Assembly: GCA_964356335.1 (NCBI GenBank) | Contig: CAYHHI010000045.1 | Span: 1-26,745, forward strand | Direction: 5' to 3' | DNA length: 26,745 nt | Source of the DNA: CAYHHI01 sp964356335 | Lineage (GTDB): Bacteria; Arandabacterota; Arandabacteria; Arandabacterales; Arandabacteraceae | Shown: positions 7,394-13,902 of the stretch, one piece after another | Position numbering within the stretch: position 1 is the stretch's first letter | Layout of the letters: every line of letters starts with the position of its first letter | Notes under the pieces: generated by a model | What the model was told of the DNA's origin: nothing | Seen by the model: the letters and a program-made list of their open reading frames with translations, nothing else | Databases searched by the model: none | Made by a program: the position numbers and the translations under genes

Positions 7394-8371
7394 TCACTCA
7401 GGAGTGGTCACGCCCCGTACAGCAAAACTGGTAGCAAAAACCTTCAGGCCCTGCCGCGACAAAGTCTCGGCGGAGGCCTCTGCATCTCCCACCTTGGAAA
7501 AGATGCCAAACACGGACGAACCGGAGCCCGACATCAAGGCCGCGCGCGCTCCCGAACCAGCAAGTTCGTCCTTGATTCTCTTGACTATCGGAAACCTTTC
7601 AAAAATGAGCCTCTCAAAGTCGTTTTCGAGGAGGTCACATAGGGAGGCGACGTCTCCTTTCTCGAGAGCACTCGCTATCATAGTAAGTTGACTGTTGCGT
7701 GTTGTCAACCCCATTTTGAGCGAATCATAAGCCCAAGCAGTACTTATAGTTATGTTGGGTACCACCACTAGTACGGGAAGGGGCGGAAGGGGAGATATGA
7801 ACTCGAGCCTATCGCCTCTGCCGGTGCCGACGGCGCAACCACCCCGCAGCATGAACTTGGTATCGGCCCCTATGGCCTCGGCCATGCGCTCAAGCGCCGC
7901 CATTTGGTGACCCAGTCCATACAAGCGATTCACGCATACCAGGGTACCCGCGGCATCAGCGCTGCCCCCTCCGAGTCCCGACCCAATAGGAATCTGCTTC
8001 TGGATATCCATATGCGCACCGCGGCAGGGCGTGGCACCGGGGGCTGCGGGTGAATCACCGGCAGCTCTGGCCCGGCATGATCTGGCTTCCGAGAGTGTTG
8101 CCCTGGACGGTGTCTCGCCGAGAATCTGCGCTGCGGCGCGAACTGCGAGATTGGAACTGTCCCGCGGCAGGGTCTCGCTGTTGGAAGAGACTGAGAGACC
8201 TTCTCGCCTTGGGGCGACCGTCACCGTGTCGGCGAGTGATATCGAGTGGTAGATGGTCTCGATTTCGTGAAAACCGTCGCTTCGTCTGGCCTTCACTTTG
8301 AGATAGAGATTGACCTTAGCGTTACACAAGGCCTTGACAGATCTGGGGGGCCTCTCTTCGTCCGTTGTCAA
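7394..8371 (-). CDS. ispE: 4-diphosphocytidyl-2-C-methyl-D-erythritol kinase
   Basis: IspE phosphorylates CDP-methylerythritol in the MEP pathway of isoprenoid synthesis. It is a GHMP kinase. The N-terminal NAKVNLYLKVKARRSDGFHEI (residues 17-37) holds the catalytic Lys region, PIGSGLGGGSADAA (128-141) is the phosphate loop, IGADTKFMLRGG carries the catalytic Asp, and MSGSGSSVFGIF is motif 3. At 325 residues it is longer than usual, because an Ala/Arg/Pro-rich stretch at about residues 86-117 separates NLAVRAAAQIL from the phosphate-loop strand. The start is a TTG at 8371 with a weak Shine-Dalgarno. Its TTG overlaps the TGA of the UbiA gene (TTGA), which suggests coupled translation. Confidence 0.93.
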   Translation of the reverse strand: MTTDEERPPRSVKALCNAKVNLYLKVKARRSDGFHEIETIYHSISLADTVTVAPRREGLSVSSNSETLPRDSSNLAVRAAAQILGETPSRATLSEARSCRARAAGDSPAAPGATPCRGAHMDIQKQIPIGSGLGGGSADAAGTLVCVNRLYGLGHQMAALERMAEAIGADTKFMLRGGCAVGTGRGDRLEFISPLPPLPVLVVVPNITISTAWAYDSLKMGLTTRNSQLTMIASALEKGDVASLCDLLENDFERLIFERFPIVKRIKDELAGSGARAALMSGSGSSVFGIFSKVGDAEASAETLSRQGLKVFATSFAVRGVTTPE

Positions 8372-9261
8372 GATGTATAGACCACAAGCCCCACCGCTCC
8401 TATCCAGAGGATGACGTCAATGACGATGGGCAGATCCGAAATGAGCACTTCTGAGGGACTCCCGCCTCTGTTTCTCACTATCACAAGGTACATATACCGA
8501 AACAACCCAAAGACGACGAAAGGCACAGTATAGATGAGGTTGGGCGTGTTGAACTTCTCCACAGTCGCGGGCCATATGGTATAGATTGCATAGGCAATGA
8601 CCGTCGCTGCCGTCACAACGGCAATCATCGCATCCAGGAATTCCTTGGAGTACTCAAGCAGGCTCCTTCTGTGGCTGCCGGCGTTGTCGGCAAGCAGGCC
8701 GAGTTCATGTCGCCGCTTGTTGAAACCGAGAAACAAGGCCAGGAATAGAGTGCATACCAAGAGCCAGGGCGACATAACGACATTCGGATCGATGGGCTTC
8801 AGGGCCTCGACCCCGGCCATCGCCCTGAGGACAAAACCGATGGAAATAATCAGCACATCAAGGACAACAACGTTCTTGAGCTCCATCGAGTAGAGGCTTA
8901 TCAGGGCAAAATAGACGATGCAGACCGTGAAGAAAGAAGGGCCAAGCGTCCACGCCAGCAGAAGTCCGCCGGTGGCGGCAGAGGCACCAAGCACAAGCGC
9001 ACCGTGCTTTGAGACCCTCCCGCTCGCTATCGGCCGCTTCGATTTCTCCGGATGCATCCTGTCCTTCTCAAAGTCCATAAGGTCATTGAAGACATATACA
9101 GCCCCGGACAGGACACAGAAAATCGCAAGCGCTTCAATGCTCCGCAGGGCCAGGTGTCCAACGAACAGGTCCCTTGAGAATACGACAGCCGCAAGCACCA
9201 CAAGGTTCTTGGTCCATTGCATCGGTCTCAAACACTCGATGTAAGCTACCAGCCTATTCAT
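8368..9261 (-). CDS. UbiA-family prenyltransferase, likely polyprenyl-phosphate phosphoribosyltransferase type
   Basis: This is an integral membrane prenyltransferase with about eight or nine hydrophobic segments. The first Asp-rich motif reads NDLMDFEKDRMHPEKSKRP. The HPxKxxRP ending is characteristic of decaprenyl-phosphate phosphoribosyltransferase (DPPR synthase, Rv3806c type), which joins PRPP to a polyprenyl phosphate. The N-terminus RPMQWTKNLVVLAAVVFS also fits that group. An archaeal-type digeranylgeranylglyceryl phosphate synthase would normally have NDYxD...D followed by RPI without the His. It overlaps udk by 8 nt and ispE by 4 nt. It may supply a polyprenyl-linked pentose for the envelope. 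The family is firm; the substrate is inferred from the motif. Confidence 0.82.
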   Translation of the reverse strand: MNRLVAYIECLRPMQWTKNLVVLAAVVFSRDLFVGHLALRSIEALAIFCVLSGAVYVFNDLMDFEKDRMHPEKSKRPIASGRVSKHGALVLGASAATGGLLLAWTLGPSFFTVCIVYFALISLYSMELKNVVVLDVLIISIGFVLRAMAGVEALKPIDPNVVMSPWLLVCTLFLALFLGFNKRRHELGLLADNAGSHRRSLLEYSKEFLDAMIAVVTAATVIAYAIYTIWPATVEKFNTPNLIYTVPFVVFGLFRYMYLVIVRNRGGSPSEVLISDLPIVIDVILWIGAVGLVVYTS

Positions 9262-9892
9262 CGCCGCTGTTCCTCAGTATGTCTCGAATCTTGGTGACCA
9301 GGAGATCTATTGCCACAGCATTATGCCCTCCTCCCGGAACTATTATGTCGGCATACCGCTTGGTCGGTTCAACAAATTGGAGATGCATGGGCCTCACGGT
9401 CCGGACGTATTGGTCGATCACCGAATCGGCGTCCCTCCCTCTTTCTTTCATGTCCCTGAGGAGCCTCCGTATGAACCTCTCGTCGGAGTCGGCTTCAATG
9501 TAAATCTTTATGTCCATAAGCGAGCGGAGAATCTCATCGACAAGCACCAGTATGCCCTCAAGCAGGATTATCTGGGCCGGCCGGACGTGTCGGCGCTCGG
9601 TCAGTCTGGTGTGCGTGGCGAATTCATAGACCGGCATCTCGACACTACGCCAGGCCATGAGGTCCTTAAGATGGGCTGCAAGCAGGTCGTTCTCAAATGC
9701 GGATGGATGGTCATAGTTGAGTTTTTCCCTGTCCTCAAAGCTCAGGTCGTGTCTGTCACAGTAGTATGAGTCATGATGGATGATTCTTACGTTTTCCTCC
9801 TTGAAGCGTGATCTCATGATTGTAGCGACCGTGGTCTTTCCCGATCCAGTCCCACCTGCTATGCCAATCAGCACGGCTTTCTGCTTTGTCAA
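9254..9892 (-). CDS. udk: Uridine kinase
   Basis: Udk phosphorylates uridine and cytidine to UMP and CMP in pyrimidine salvage. The Walker A loop is GIAGGTGSGKTTVA (residues ~10-23). The family-specific HHDSYY segment, LNYDHPSAF (substrate binding), the LLEGILVL Walker B strand and RRLLRDMKERGRDADSV (lid) follow in order. The 212-residue length is normal. The start is a TTG at 9892 with GAGG about 10 nt upstream. It begins 4 bp after the EamA-type gene and overlaps the UbiA gene by 8 nt, so the three should be co-transcribed. Confidence 0.95.
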   Translation of the reverse strand: MTKQKAVLIGIAGGTGSGKTTVATIMRSRFKEENVRIIHHDSYYCDRHDLSFEDREKLNYDHPSAFENDLLAAHLKDLMAWRSVEMPVYEFATHTRLTERRHVRPAQIILLEGILVLVDEILRSLMDIKIYIEADSDERFIRRLLRDMKERGRDADSVIDQYVRTVRPMHLQFVEPTKRYADIIVPGGGHNAVAIDLLVTKIRDILRNSGDE

Positions 9893-9896
9893 GATC

Positions 9897-10334
9897 TCAC
9901 GACCTCATCAAGAGAAACACGCCTGCGCACACCAGTGCGGTGCCCGCGATTCTGAAGGAAGTGACCGGCTCGTCAAAGATGAATCTCGAAAGCACGACGA
10001 TTATTATGTAGCCGATGCTTATCAGAGGATATGCAAAGCTGAGATCAACTCTTGAAAGAATGATGAGCCAGCTCAAGGCACTGACCAGGTAGAGGATGAA
10101 CCCCAGGATCACGAATTTGTTGGTCGCAGCGCTCTGCAAGAACGTCACGATCGATCTTGGGTCCAGGGAGTGGACGATTCTCGAGGACGTCTGGTTCGAG
10201 GCTACGCCGACGCCGTATTTGAGAGCAATCTGCCCGCCGACCCCGAGCACGACACTGAAGATGATCAAAAGAAAATTCTTCATCTTCCCGGCACCCAGTA
10301 CAACACTCATTATACTCACAAGCACACTCTTCAT
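9897..10334 (-). CDS. Small EamA/DMT-type membrane protein with duplicated N-terminus
   Basis: The 145-residue protein has one EamA-like unit of four transmembrane helices, as in ArnE/ArnF flippase subunits and SMR-type transporters. Helices lie at about residues 18-36 (FLLIIFSVVLGVGGQIALKYG), 71-92, 95-116 and 125-144. The IALKYG ending of helix 1 and the FAYPLISIGYIIIVVLSRF segment are typical of this superfamily. Residues 1-17 look like a tandem copy of residues 18-34. The ATG at 10334 has GGAG 7 nt upstream, while the ATG at 10283 has no good site. It lies among polyprenyl and sugar genes, so lipid or sugar-lipid transport is possible but unproven. Confidence 0.75.
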   Translation of the reverse strand: MKSVLVSIMSVVLGAGKMKNFLLIIFSVVLGVGGQIALKYGVGVASNQTSSRIVHSLDPRSIVTFLQSAATNKFVILGFILYLVSALSWLIILSRVDLSFAYPLISIGYIIIVVLSRFIFDEPVTSFRIAGTALVCAGVFLLMRS

Positions 10335-10408
10335 ATTACGTCTCCATTCCTTTGCGTGACTCCCTCGCCCCTCACCCTGACGCGCTCCCCGAGATCACAA
10401 CCTCATGA

Positions 10409-10987
10409 TCATTCCGCGAAGAGACTGGCCTCGGCAAACTCGCATATGAGGTGACATATGGCAATATGGGTCTCCTGTATCCTCGGGACTTCACTGGACG
10501 GCACGCTTACGGCTATGTCACACATGGGGGCAAGCTTTCCCCCGCCACAGCCGGTGAGCCCTATGACTCTGATGCCCATCTTCTTCGCAGCAGCCGCGCC
10601 GCTCAAGATGTTGGGTGACATACCGCTCGTGCTTATTGCGATCAAGACATCACCACGTTTGCCGAGCGATTCGATCTGCCTTGAGAAAACCGTCTCGAAT
10701 CCGAGGTCATTGGCTTGTGCTGTGAGGAGCGAACTATTGGTGGTCAGAGCAATAGCCGCCATAGGGGAGCGCACTTTGGTCATCTTCACAGTCATCTCAG
10801 TAGCGATATGCTGGGCATCTGCCGCACTCCCGCCGTTACCGCAAAACAGCACTTTGCCGCCGTGCCTCAGCGTCTCGACAACGGCCGCGGCCGCCTCCTC
10901 GATTCGGCTGTGGCAAGAAACCGCGGTCTTCTTGAAGGTATCACTTGCCGCTTCAAGCGATGATACTGTCCATCCCTCTTGTTTCAT
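10409..10987 (-). CDS. gmhA: Sedoheptulose 7-phosphate isomerase (SIS domain)
   Basis: GmhA converts sedoheptulose 7-phosphate to D-glycero-D-manno-heptose 7-phosphate, the first step toward the heptose of lipopolysaccharide or S-layer glycans. The SIS domain has VLFCGNGGSAADAQHIATEM (phosphate and Zn site), NDLGFETVFSRQIESLG, LIAISTSGMSPNIL and ETHIAICHLICEFAE, which holds catalytic Glu/His residues. From the chosen ATG at 10987, which has GGAGG 6 nt upstream, the protein has 192 residues, normal for the family; an earlier in-frame ATG at 11008 lies upstream of that Shine-Dalgarno. It follows rmlD by 66 bp. Other heptose genes are not in the window. Confidence 0.92.
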   Translation of the reverse strand: MKQEGWTVSSLEAASDTFKKTAVSCHSRIEEAAAAVVETLRHGGKVLFCGNGGSAADAQHIATEMTVKMTKVRSPMAAIALTTNSSLLTAQANDLGFETVFSRQIESLGKRGDVLIAISTSGMSPNILSGAAAAKKMGIRVIGLTGCGGGKLAPMCDIAVSVPSSEVPRIQETHIAICHLICEFAEASLFAE

Positions 10988-11053
10988 GTCGCGCCTCCAA
11001 CCGTACATGCCATCACGCTCACATCTCTCACGATCACGGCCCTCACGTCAGGA

Positions 11054-11908
11054 TCACATCTTGCCCTTGGCGACAATACCCTTCCTCTCAAGGTGATGCC
11101 TTACCCCTTCGCCCCAGAAGGGCAGAGCCTCGATTCCGCTCGCCGCCCTCACGAGGCTGCCGAGAACCGAATAAGCGGGCCTCCTCGCCTTCGTAGGATA
11201 GGCGCCGCTGGTCACAGGCTCTACATGAGCCCCGAGCCCTGCAAGAGCGAGAGCATACTTCGCAAGATCAAACCAGGTTGTATCCCCCGTGTTCGTAATA
11301 TGAACGATGCCCTCGAGTCTTCTGGCGAGGGCACCCCTGATACCTTTCGCAAGATCCAGGGTATAGGTCGGGCATCCACGCTGATCATTGACCACCTCGA
11401 GTCTCGAGCCCGACCGAGCCTTCGCAATGAGGTTATCAATGAAGTTTCTGCCATGCGGCCCGAAAAGCCAGGATGTCCTCACAACAAGGTGCTTGGTGGT
11501 CAGATCCCTCACGTATTTCTCACCATAGAGTTTCGTGAGGCCGTAGAAGTTGATCGGCGCCGGCTTGTCGATCTCAAGATAGGGCTCACGCTTGGTGCCG
11601 TCGAAGACATAGTCGGTGCTCACGTAGATGAGATATGCTCCGGCCTCGCGGGCGGCAACCGCAACATTCATGGCACCGAGAGCATTCGACTGGAACGCCC
11701 AGTCCCGTCTTTCTTCGCACGCTTCGACATCGGTGAAAGCAGCAACGTGCACTATTGCCTCCAGAGATGCACCCAGAACCGCCTTCATGGTCGCGTCGAG
11801 ATCACGAACGTCGAAATCATCAATGTCCCTGGCGATGATCTCGTGCTCCTCGCCAAGAACAGCGCACAGATCGGTGCCAAGCATGCCCTTGGCGCCTGTT
11901 ATCATCAC
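11054..11908 (-). CDS. rmlD: dTDP-4-dehydrorhamnose reductase
   Basis: RmlD reduces dTDP-4-dehydro-L-rhamnose with NAD(P)H in the last step to dTDP-L-rhamnose. It is an extended short-chain dehydrogenase: Rossmann loop TGAKGMLG at the N-terminus, YVSTDYVFDGTKREPY, catalytic YGLTKLYGEKY and VRTSWLFGPHGRNF. The coordinates use the first standard codon, a GTG at 11908. The only good Shine-Dalgarno (GGAGG, 11923-11927) is 14 nt from it but 8 nt from an in-frame CTG at 11914. Starting there gives MRVMITGAKG, as in the family. An in-frame stop lies upstream with no ATG, GTG or TTG in between. rmlB and rmlC are not in the window. Confidence 0.93.
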   Translation of the reverse strand: MMITGAKGMLGTDLCAVLGEEHEIIARDIDDFDVRDLDATMKAVLGASLEAIVHVAAFTDVEACEERRDWAFQSNALGAMNVAVAAREAGAYLIYVSTDYVFDGTKREPYLEIDKPAPINFYGLTKLYGEKYVRDLTTKHLVVRTSWLFGPHGRNFIDNLIAKARSGSRLEVVNDQRGCPTYTLDLAKGIRGALARRLEGIVHITNTGDTTWFDLAKYALALAGLGAHVEPVTSGAYPTKARRPAYSVLGSLVRAASGIEALPFWGEGVRHHLERKGIVAKGKM

Positions 11909-11967
11909 CCTCAGGGCGGCTACCTCCTGCTCCGGGTTGCGTGCATCCTCTCAGCCACGTCCGGCCC

Positions 11968-13023
11968 CTACTCCAGCTCAATACGGCTGTAGTCGCCGAC
12001 CATGAACCTGTATGCCTTGGGTGGCTGACTACGCCTTTGGATCTCCACGTTCTTCCCCACCAGGCTGCTCTCGATCCGGCCGCGTACGTCAATGATCCTG
12101 CTATTCTCAAGCACGATGCTGTGTTCGATCTCGCTACCCTTGAGCTCAACATCATAATAGATGGATGTGAACGGTCCAACATAAGAGTCCACCACCCGGG
12201 ATCTCTCCCCAATGATAAGCGGGCCCCGCAGAACACTGTTCGCCACGGTGGCGCCCCTCTCGATCACCACCTTGCCGTCAATCCGCGACTTGCCGTCAAC
12301 GTCACCGGCGATCCTGGTCTCAAGCCGCCCGAGGAGCATACTGTTGGCTTCAAGGATGTCTTCAAGCTTGCCCGTATCCTTCCACCAGCCGCTGATTACT
12401 TGAAATTGGACATCATGGCCCTTGTCTATTAGGTTCTGGATCGCGTCAGTGATTTCGAGCTCATTTCTCCTTGAGGGCTTGATCGCCCCTACCGCCCCGA
12501 AGACCGTCTCATCGAACATGTAAACACCGACCAGGGCAAGATCGCTTTTCGGCTGGCACGGCTTCTCCACAAGCCTCAATACCTTCTCACCGCTTAACTC
12601 GGCAACTCCGAAATCCTGAGGATTGGGAACATGCGCCAGGAGGATCTGGCAGTTGGGGGCATGGGAGGCGAATCTTCCGACAAACTCCTTTATGCCCTCG
12701 ATGATGAGGTTGTCACCCAGATAGACCACAAAACGATCTTTGCCGACGAAGTCCTTAGCGATCTTGACAGCGTGGGCCAGGCCGAGGGGTGCCTCCTGCA
12801 GAATGTATGTCACACGGACCCCGAACCTGGTGCCATCCCCGACCGCAGCCTCGATTTCGCGCGCGGTATCCCCGACTATTATGCCTATGTCCGTAATGCC
12901 CGCATCCCTTATGGCCTCAATTCCATAGAAGAGTATTGGCTTGTTGGCAATCGGAACCAGCTGCTTTGCACTTGTATGGGTTATGGGCCGCAGCCTGGTG
13001 CCTCTGCCTCCGCTCAGGATCAC
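11968..13023 (-). CDS. rmlA: Glucose-1-phosphate thymidylyltransferase, long form
   Basis: RmlA makes dTDP-glucose from glucose 1-phosphate and dTTP. The nucleotidyltransferase domain has GGRGTRLRPITHTSAKQLVP at the N-terminus, EAPLGLAHAV, YLGDNLI, LVEKP and SGWWKDTGKLEDILEAN. After residue ~245 a left-handed beta-helix tail follows, with hexapeptide-like repeats (IAGDVDGKSRIDGKVVIERG), so this is the long form typical of StrD-type enzymes rather than the ~290-residue short form. The GTG at 13023 would give MILSGG, three residues short. A purine-rich AAGGGG lies 9 nt before an in-frame ACG at 13032, which would give the standard MKAVILSGG. No ATG, GTG or TTG lies between that and an in-frame stop at 13062. 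Confidence 0.93.
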   Translation of the reverse strand: MILSGGRGTRLRPITHTSAKQLVPIANKPILFYGIEAIRDAGITDIGIIVGDTAREIEAAVGDGTRFGVRVTYILQEAPLGLAHAVKIAKDFVGKDRFVVYLGDNLIIEGIKEFVGRFASHAPNCQILLAHVPNPQDFGVAELSGEKVLRLVEKPCQPKSDLALVGVYMFDETVFGAVGAIKPSRRNELEITDAIQNLIDKGHDVQFQVISGWWKDTGKLEDILEANSMLLGRLETRIAGDVDGKSRIDGKVVIERGATVANSVLRGPLIIGERSRVVDSYVGPFTSIYYDVELKGSEIEHSIVLENSRIIDVRGRIESSLVGKNVEIQRRSQPPKAYRFMVGDYSRIELE

Positions 13024-13066
13024 AGCTTTCGTCTTGATCAGCCCCTTTCTCGGCTCACGTCAGATG

Positions 13067-13100
13067 CCTCACCCGAGCCCTCTCCCTGAGGGAGACAGGA
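13067..13100. repeat. REP-like palindromic repeat between GGGPS and rmlA
   Basis: CCTCTCCC (13079-13086), a 3-nt loop and GGGAGA (13090-13095) form an imperfect stem. It is preceded by CCTCACCCGAG, so it resembles the element at the end of pth (4297-4349) but on the opposite strand. It fills much of the 82-bp spacer between the GGGP synthase stop and the rmlA start region. No T-run follows, so it is not an obvious terminator. It may stabilise mRNA ends or be a relic of a mobile repeat. Confidence 0.6.
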
Positions 13101-13114
13101 ACCAGTAAGGGGTC

Positions 13115-13858
13115 TCACGCTTGGCGGATCACTTCTGCAAACTCTCTCACGAGCTCGATGCTGCCGCTTTTCTCTATCACGTCTCCGGTCACTATGAAGG
13201 ATGCTCCCGCCTTCACCATTTCTCTGGCCTCACCTGAGTCTCTTATGCCTCCGCCGACCACCAGCGGAATCGACGCATAGCCGCTCACAGCCTCTATCAT
13301 CTCGAGGGGCACGTGCTCCCGCGCGCCGCTCCCGGCGTCCAGAAACACCAGCTTCATGCCGAGATACTCGCCTGCCTGCGCATGTGCCATGGCTATCTCG
13401 GGCTTGTTTCTCGGAATGGCAAGCGACTGACTCATGAATTGTACAGAAGTGGTCTGGCCAGATTCAACAAGCATATATGCGACAGGGATGACTTCGAGGC
13501 TGTATCTGCGAATGATGGGTGCAGCTTTCACGTGTTCGCCTATCAAGAGATCGGCGTTCCTGCCGCTCACCAGGCTTAGAAAGAGCAGGGCATCAGCATG
13601 CTGTGAGACCTGTGTGGAATCACCGGGAAAGATGATGACGGGGACTGTAGACCGGGCCTTTACTGCTCTCACCGCCTCCTCGAAATCGTACCTGACACAA
13701 ATGCTGCCGCCTACGAAGATGAAATCGGCATACTTGCTCACCAGGCGGGCCCGCTCGCCGAGGTCGGCTGCGCCTGCCTTGTCGGGATCAAGCAGTACTA
13801 CGTAGCCGGCTCCCCGGGATTTCACGACATCAAGCATGCTCTGGTAGACGCCCGCCAT
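13115..13858 (-). CDS. Geranylgeranylglyceryl phosphate synthase (group II GGGPS/PcrB family)
   Basis: The enzyme transfers a prenyl chain, classically C20, from its diphosphate to sn-glycerol-1-phosphate, the first committed step of archaeal-type ether lipids. The TIM barrel shows LLDPDKAG (residues ~22-29), FVGGSICV (~48-55), IIFPGDSTQVSQHADALL, SLVSGRNADLLIGEHV, LDAGSGAREHV and VVGGGIRDSGEA, which are the phosphate- and substrate-binding loops. The 247-residue length and the SGRN...LIG loop fit group II GGGPS better than the shorter group I PcrB of Firmicutes. The ATG at 13858 has GGGGGGAG 6 nt upstream. It lies 44 bp after a geranylgeranyl reductase and ferredoxin. Prenyl chain length cannot be read reliably. 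Confidence 0.9.
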   Translation of the reverse strand: MAGVYQSMLDVVKSRGAGYVVLLDPDKAGAADLGERARLVSKYADFIFVGGSICVRYDFEEAVRAVKARSTVPVIIFPGDSTQVSQHADALLFLSLVSGRNADLLIGEHVKAAPIIRRYSLEVIPVAYMLVESGQTTSVQFMSQSLAIPRNKPEIAMAHAQAGEYLGMKLVFLDAGSGAREHVPLEMIEAVSGYASIPLVVGGGIRDSGEAREMVKAGASFIVTGDVIEKSGSIELVREFAEVIRQA

Positions 13859-13902
13859 ATCAGACTCCCCCCTATTAGACCTGCATCATATCAGACTTCC
13901 CC
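13856..13902 (-). promoter_or_regulatory. Duplicated Shine-Dalgarno plus ATG unit before GGGPS, with a four-codon mini-ORF
   Basis: Two near-identical units flank the GGR-GGGPS spacer. On the minus strand, GGGGAAGTCTGATATG (13902-13887) begins right after the GGR stop, and GGGGGAGTCTGATATG ends on the GGGPS ATG. They differ at one base. The first copy places an ATG behind its own purine tract and opens ATG ATG CAG GTC TAA, a four-codon reading frame that ends 15 nt before the GGGPS ATG. It could reload ribosomes from GGR onto GGGPS, or be a neutral duplication. Confidence 0.6.

Noticed and set aside
10360..10395. CCCCTCACCCTGACG in the gmhA-EamA spacer as another REP-like copy
   Set aside because: Only a short stretch resembles the other copies and there is no palindrome, so it was not listed as a repeat.
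13067..13114. The palindrome after GGGPS as an intrinsic terminator
   Set aside because: No run of T follows the stem on the minus strand, and the stem is imperfect.
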